NCBI RefSeq assembly: GCF_900108405.1
Contig: NZ_FNXG01000001.1
Span: 682,001 to 746,000 of the forward strand
DNA length: 64,000 bases
Direction of reading: 5' to 3'
Source of the DNA: Paracoccus alkenifer
GTDB lineage: Bacteria > Pseudomonadota > Alphaproteobacteria > Rhodobacterales > Rhodobacteraceae
Position 1 is the first letter of the stretch. Every line of letters begins with the position of its first letter. Both the position numbers and the translations under genes were made by a program. Positions 60,600-64,000 of this stretch are shown here, piece after piece. Under the pieces are notes generated by a model. The model saw nothing but the letters and a program-made list of their open reading frames with translations, had not been told where the DNA came from and searched no databases.

Positions 60600-61098
60600 A
60601 CTTCTGCTTCTCAGCATCATTCGCGCCTACGAGCACCCCGATAGAAAAAGCGATGTAGATCGGTTGGCCAATGCGCGGGCCGCGCTATTCGGGGAGAAAC
60701 GGGAACGCGGACGCACGCCATCCTTTGATGATCTGGCCCTGTTCAAAATCCTCGACGAAGTGCGAAAACGCGAACTCGACGGCCTGCGCAGTGCCATCGC
60801 GAAGGTAGACAAGAAACTGCAAACTCCCGAATGGCAGGCTGAAATCGCGCGCGAACCGAAACAAGTTCGGACGGCTGCCCGTGAGTTCAAGGACCTGGCA
60901 GGTTCGGCGGCCAGCGACGAAAGCCTTGAAGACCGGCTACGCAGGAAGGCGCGCACGCCATTGACCACACGGGAAATGGCCGAGATCGAGGCACTGTTCG
61001 ATCCTGGCGCGCCCCATACTCGGACCATCGTCGCCATCCTCGAACTGCTCGAAAGCCTCGGCGTTCGGTCTGAAACGATCTGGGACAAAAACCCCTGA
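60559..61098 (+). CDS. Hypothetical protein of the integrated element
   Basis: A 179-residue, highly charged protein (many Lys, Arg, Glu), probably helical, without signal peptide or known motif. It overlaps the 3' end of the integrase gene by 41 nt in another frame, so the two are likely co-transcribed. Function unknown. Confidence 0.6.
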   Translation: MTHPKPKLRKRQVELLLLSIIRAYEHPDRKSDVDRLANARAALFGEKRERGRTPSFDDLALFKILDEVRKRELDGLRSAIAKVDKKLQTPEWQAEIAREPKQVRTAAREFKDLAGSAASDESLEDRLRRKARTPLTTREMAEIEALFDPGAPHTRTIVAILELLESLGVRSETIWDKNP

Positions 61099-61192
61099 TT
61101 TGTGTCCCGCGCGTCGTCGCACCGCCCCTGCTAACCTGTAATCACACGTGAACTAATGGGGCGCCCCTTCATCTAACCGATGGAGGACCACC

Positions 61193-61417
61193 ATGAAAAT
61201 CGACGACGGTCGCAAGACCATAGCCACACGCGCTGACCTCAAGCGCCTTGGCATCGACGTGAGCAATACGACCCTGCTGCGCTGGGAGGCCCGTGGGCGC
61301 TTCCCTCGGCGTATCAGGATGGCCGGAACCAGCGTTGCGTGGTTCCTGTCCGAGATCGAGGACTGGCTTGCCGAACGCGCCGCCGAGCGCGCTCGCACGC
61401 ATTACGCCGAATACTAA
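61193..61417 (+). CDS. AlpA/excisionase-like helix-turn-helix regulator
   Basis: A 74-residue protein with a MerR-like wHTH: TRADLKRLGIDVSNTTLLRW then GRFPRRIRMAGTSVAWF and a C-terminal helix EIEDWLAERAAERA. AlpA-type proteins activate or direct excision of P4-like elements. It is preceded by GGAGG, and lies between the integrase operon and the replication genes. Confidence 0.83.
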   Translation: MKIDDGRKTIATRADLKRLGIDVSNTTLLRWEARGRFPRRIRMAGTSVAWFLSEIEDWLAERAAERARTHYAEY

Positions 61418-61486
61418 CCGGCGATCCCCCTGACAGCCGCCATAGAGCAGCCATGCGCTTTCGCGTGTGCCTCGTGGTGTGCCCGC

Positions 61487-62458
61487 ATGAAAGAAAACCC
61501 AATGGAAAAGCACAAGTACAGAACCGAGTTTCCGGCCTTGATGGTCGAAAGCGCATCCGAGCGCGCCGTGCTGCAAGACCAGTATGATTTTCTCTGCGAC
61601 CTCTGGTACGCACCCGCGATGGCCGGCCCCGACATGTTCGGGAACCTGTGTTTCCGCCGTAAAGGCACCACCAAGATGATCGACAAGTTCGTTCCCCTGC
61701 GAGAAGAAATCAGGATAGACCGCCTTCTCCGGCGCTATGACCGGCACCGTTTCGATCAGTATTTTAGTCCCAGCGTCTATTCGCGCCCAAGCCGGAAAAT
61801 CGGCGGTGTGGTGATGACCTGCCTCGGTTGGTGTGACGTGGACGACGCTAATCCGTTCGCGTTCGATCCGAAGCCGTCCGTGGTCTGGGTAACCTCGCCG
61901 GGACGCTCGCAGGCGCTCTGGCTTTGGGACCGCCCACATTCGCCCGCTCTGGCGCAGGCGTTCTCGAAGGCGCTGGCGTACCGACATGGCGGCGACAAGG
62001 GCGGAAGCGCGCCGAACAAGCTGCTTCGGTTGCCGGGGTCGTTCAACCACAAGCCCGAGTACGACATGCCGTTCATTCCGCTTGTGCATTTCGATCCAAG
62101 CCCGATCAAGGCCCGCCCCAAGCTGCTGACGGTTCGACACGGCGTCGGCACGGCAGAACCCGAGGCGCTGGACATGAACCCCCACGCCCATGACCGCCTC
62201 GCTGTCCTGAGGAAATACCGATCCAAGCTGGACACCTCGACGCGGCATCTCATCCGGCACAACCATGTGCAGGCGCCTGATCGATCCAGCAGGATCTTCG
62301 CGATGGTAGCAGGCTTACACGAGGCAGGAGCCACCCTCGACGAGATCGCTAGCGTGATCTGGGCCAGCCCATATTTCCGCGACAAATACGGCGATGACCA
62401 GAACGCGCTGGAAACCGAGGTGCTGCGCATCATCGCGAGAGCAGGGGCAGCACGATGA
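61487..62458 (+). CDS. RepB-like primase-domain protein of the element
   Basis: A 323-residue protein. The central part (MTCLGWCDVDDANPFAF, PSVVWVTSPGRSQALWLWD, GGDKGGSAPNKLLRLPGS) follows the pattern of archaeo-eukaryotic-type primases found in RepB-like proteins: acidic metal residues, then a substrate-binding S-G-R segment. A C-terminal helical region follows. It overlaps the RepA-like ATPase by 4 nt. Primer synthesis for element replication is the likely role. ATG at 61487 or the one five codons later could be the start. Confidence 0.65.
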   Translation: MKENPMEKHKYRTEFPALMVESASERAVLQDQYDFLCDLWYAPAMAGPDMFGNLCFRRKGTTKMIDKFVPLREEIRIDRLLRRYDRHRFDQYFSPSVYSRPSRKIGGVVMTCLGWCDVDDANPFAFDPKPSVVWVTSPGRSQALWLWDRPHSPALAQAFSKALAYRHGGDKGGSAPNKLLRLPGSFNHKPEYDMPFIPLVHFDPSPIKARPKLLTVRHGVGTAEPEALDMNPHAHDRLAVLRKYRSKLDTSTRHLIRHNHVQAPDRSSRIFAMVAGLHEAGATLDEIASVIWASPYFRDKYGDDQNALETEVLRIIARAGAAR

Positions 62459-63480
62459 AGAAAATACCCCCCTCCAAAATCAGGCGGCACCGAAACCCGA
62501 AGACCACACCGCGCCCACCGAAACTGAAACGTCTCACCGCGAAGGGAAAAAGCGGAAATGGCGCTGACGGCCCTATTGTGACCATCAGTGCCAGTGACTT
62601 GCAGACCGAGGAATTTCCTCCCCTTCGATATGCCGTGGACGGGTATCTCGCCGAGGGTCTCACCTTACTGGCCGGCAAGCCGAAGATCGGGAAGTCGTGG
62701 ATGGCGCTGGACTTCGCGATGGCCGTCGCCACCGGAGACGTTGCACTCGGGAGCGTCAAATGTCGCCAAGGTCCGGTCCTCTATTGCGCGCTGGAGGACA
62801 ACCATCGCCGCTTGCAACGACGGATGCGCCAACTTTACGGCGCTGTCGATCACTGGCCGCCAGGGCTGCATTTCGCAACGCAGGTCAGGCGCTTGAGCGA
62901 CGGGCTGGTTGACGACCTGCGCGACTGGATCGAGGCTCATCGCCCGAAACTCGTTATCATCGACACCTTCGCTGGCGTGCGCCCTCAGAACCGCCGAGAG
63001 GGGTACGATGCCGACTATGCCGCGTTGTCACCGTTACAGGAATTGGCCGGTCAGAAGGGCATAGCGATCCTCGTCATCCACCATCTGCGCAAAATGTTGG
63101 GGGACGATCCGTTCGACATGATTTCCGGCACCACCGGGCTAACGGGCGCGGTCGATACCGCATTCGTTTTGCATCGGGGCAAGCAGGGCGTCACGCTCTA
63201 TGGCCGGGGGCGAGAAATCGAGGAGATGGAGCAGGCCGTCGAGTTTGTCGGAGGCATGTGGAAGATGCTGGGCGATGCTGCCGAGGTGCGACGGTCAGAG
63301 GAGCGAAGTACAATCCTCGAAATTCTTGAGGGGTCAGATGACCCGATGGGGCCGAAGGAAATCGCGGACGCCTTGGGCTGGAAGGTGGACAACGTCAAGC
63401 AACTGCTGTTCAAGATGCACAAGGATGGCGAAATCAAGAAGAAGGGGCGCGGTCAGTATTGCGTCGCTGACGAAGTGTAA
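62455..63480 (+). CDS. RepA-like hexameric helicase/ATPase of the element
   Basis: A 341-residue RecA-fold ATPase (AAA_25/RepA type). After a basic tail it has Walker A LLAGKPKIGKSWMALDFAMA, VLYCALEDNHRRLQRRM, Walker B KLVIIDTFAGV and AILVIHHLRKM. The C-terminus holds a winged-helix domain (MGPKEIADALGWKVDNVKQLL). It resembles the helicase of RSF1010-type and similar replicons. Its start overlaps the primase stop (ATGA). An iteron-like array follows directly. Confidence 0.82.
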   Translation: MKKIPPSKIRRHRNPKTTPRPPKLKRLTAKGKSGNGADGPIVTISASDLQTEEFPPLRYAVDGYLAEGLTLLAGKPKIGKSWMALDFAMAVATGDVALGSVKCRQGPVLYCALEDNHRRLQRRMRQLYGAVDHWPPGLHFATQVRRLSDGLVDDLRDWIEAHRPKLVIIDTFAGVRPQNRREGYDADYAALSPLQELAGQKGIAILVIHHLRKMLGDDPFDMISGTTGLTGAVDTAFVLHRGKQGVTLYGRGREIEEMEQAVEFVGGMWKMLGDAAEVRRSEERSTILEILEGSDDPMGPKEIADALGWKVDNVKQLLFKMHKDGEIKKKGRGQYCVADEV

Positions 63481-63487
63481 CGCACCC

Positions 63488-63550
63488 GGTAACCTCGGTA
63501 ACCTGATAACCAACGGCCACACCCAAGGTTATCGCGTTACCGAAGTTATC
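63488..63550. repeat. Iteron-like array of GRTAAC motifs, candidate replication origin
   Basis: Within 63 bp downstream of the RepA-like gene are GGTAACC (63488 and 63497) and GATAACC (63505) in direct orientation, then GGTTATC (63527), GTTACC (63536) and GTTATC (63545) in inverse orientation. The mirrored set of three plus three, next to replication genes, suggests a Rep binding site or origin. It could also be a simple hairpin. The following 300 nt show no supported gene. Confidence 0.5.
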
Positions 63551-63854
63551 GCTGATCGCCGGGTGCGCACGAGAGCGACTAGGGTCCAAAAACCTCGGCA
63601 GTCGATATGACCCGTTGTCCGTCCACGGGGCGCGCGCCGTAAAAAAACGCCTCCCCCATCCCCCCTGTGGTCGCTCTATCACAGCGCCTCTGTAGGCAAT
63701 GGGTAAGACGCCTCGGACCGACCCGATGACTATCTATCAGCCTGTCGGGTGCGAGCCGGACCCAAATTGTTGTGCCTTTTCATGCGGTCCGCATTTACGC
63801 TGGGTTTCGGCATCGTGCGCCGGGTTCCACTTGGGTGGCAAACTGCTTGGGCGG

Positions 63855-63974
63855 TCATTCTTGCACCCGTCCCTTGCGATGATAGTGGCGCAGCACGATG
63901 GCGCGGTTGAACAGGGGGAAGCCGACCCGCGGTCCGTGGGGCGTGAGCAGGGACAAGATCGCCCACAGGAACAT
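63855..63974 (-). CDS. Possible small membrane-associated protein at the window edge
   Basis: A 39-residue frame, MFLWAILSLLTPHGPRVGFP..., with a hydrophobic start and a basic tail. AAGGAC is only 3 nt from the ATG, and the frame is blocked by TAA four codons upstream. It could be the end of a broken gene rather than a whole one. I do not recognise it. Confidence 0.25.
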   Translation of the reverse strand: MFLWAILSLLTPHGPRVGFPLFNRAIVLRHYHRKGRVQE

Positions 63975-64000
63975 GTCCTTGAACAGTTAGTAGAACGCGC

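Larger units (their letters stand above)
56601..64000. mobile_element. Integrative element in tRNA-Phe (left end; right end outside the window)
   Basis: The element begins at the tRNA-Phe fragment and carries a C5 methyltransferase, a putative restriction enzyme, a tyrosine integrase, a small unknown gene, an AlpA-like regulator, a primase-like gene and a RepA-like ATPase. Base composition drops to roughly half G+C between about 56650 and 59350, then rises to an intermediate level, unlike the rest of the window. The 228 nt from 56647 to the methyltransferase stop is A/T-rich and without a supported gene. No conjugation genes are seen in this part. Confidence 0.82.

Overview
The window is GC-rich (roughly two thirds G+C by eye) with dense, often overlapping genes. 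It looks like chromosomal DNA of an alphaproteobacterium of the Rhodobacteraceae/Paracoccaceae, most like Paracoccus or a near relative. The reasons are a complete sox cluster with the SoxC/SoxD arm, SoxR/SqrR-type ArsR regulators, a fused TRAP-TAXI transporter, class I PHA synthase and a UbiTUV set. The genus is an inference; there is no rRNA gene to settle it.

Layout: (1) 1-1950, the end of a flavocytochrome-c sulfide-dehydrogenase-like flavoprotein followed by a second, divergent SoxY/SoxZ pair. (2) 2.1-4.9 kb, a DedA-type membrane protein, an alpha/beta hydrolase and an ATP-grasp protein. (3) 5.0-11.4 kb on the minus strand, a ProVWX quaternary-amine ABC transporter with two tandem ProX binding proteins, then phnN and phnM. 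(4) 11.7-22.9 kb, the main sulfur-oxidation locus: minus-strand soxS-soxR-soxT-like genes diverge from soxV, then soxXYZABCD, a SoxH-like metallohydrolase and a second YeeE/YedE transporter. (5) 23.1-30.1 kb, a patatin-like lipase, small unknown genes, a pyridoxal kinase, a lipoprotein and a fused TRAP transporter with its TAXI binding protein. (6) 30.5-45.1 kb, a catecholate siderophore locus: isochorismate synthase, isochorismatase, DHB dehydrogenase, DHB-AMP ligase, a free-standing aryl carrier protein, an EntF-like NRPS whose adenylation code reads as serine, an esterase, a beta-propeller protein and an iron-siderophore ABC importer. (7) 45.2-51.7 kb, a tautomerase, a PHA synthase, a SqrR/BigR-like repressor and a persulfide dioxygenase-PmpAB-SulP operon carrying an ATTC-N8-GAAT operator. 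(8) 51.8-56.5 kb, ubiD-ubiX diverging from ubiTUV across an FNR-like box, the oxygen-independent ubiquinone pathway. (9) 56.6 kb to the end, an integrated element. It starts at a 46-nt displaced 3' fragment of tRNA-Phe and carries a lower-GC cytosine methyltransferase and a putative restriction enzyme, a tyrosine integrase, an AlpA-like regulator and a primase/helicase replication pair with an iteron-like array.

How it fits together: sections 1, 4 and 7 form a reduced-sulfur economy. Sulfide and thiosulfate are loaded on SoxYZ and oxidised in the periplasm by SoxXA, SoxB and SoxCD. Persulfide is handled in the cytoplasm by the dioxygenase, and sulfur compounds cross the membrane by YeeE/YedE and SulP proteins under two paralogous ArsR sensors. 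Section 8 would keep quinone supply going when oxygen falls. Section 6 would secrete and recover a DHB-serine siderophore. The last 7.4 kb is foreign DNA whose right end lies outside the window.
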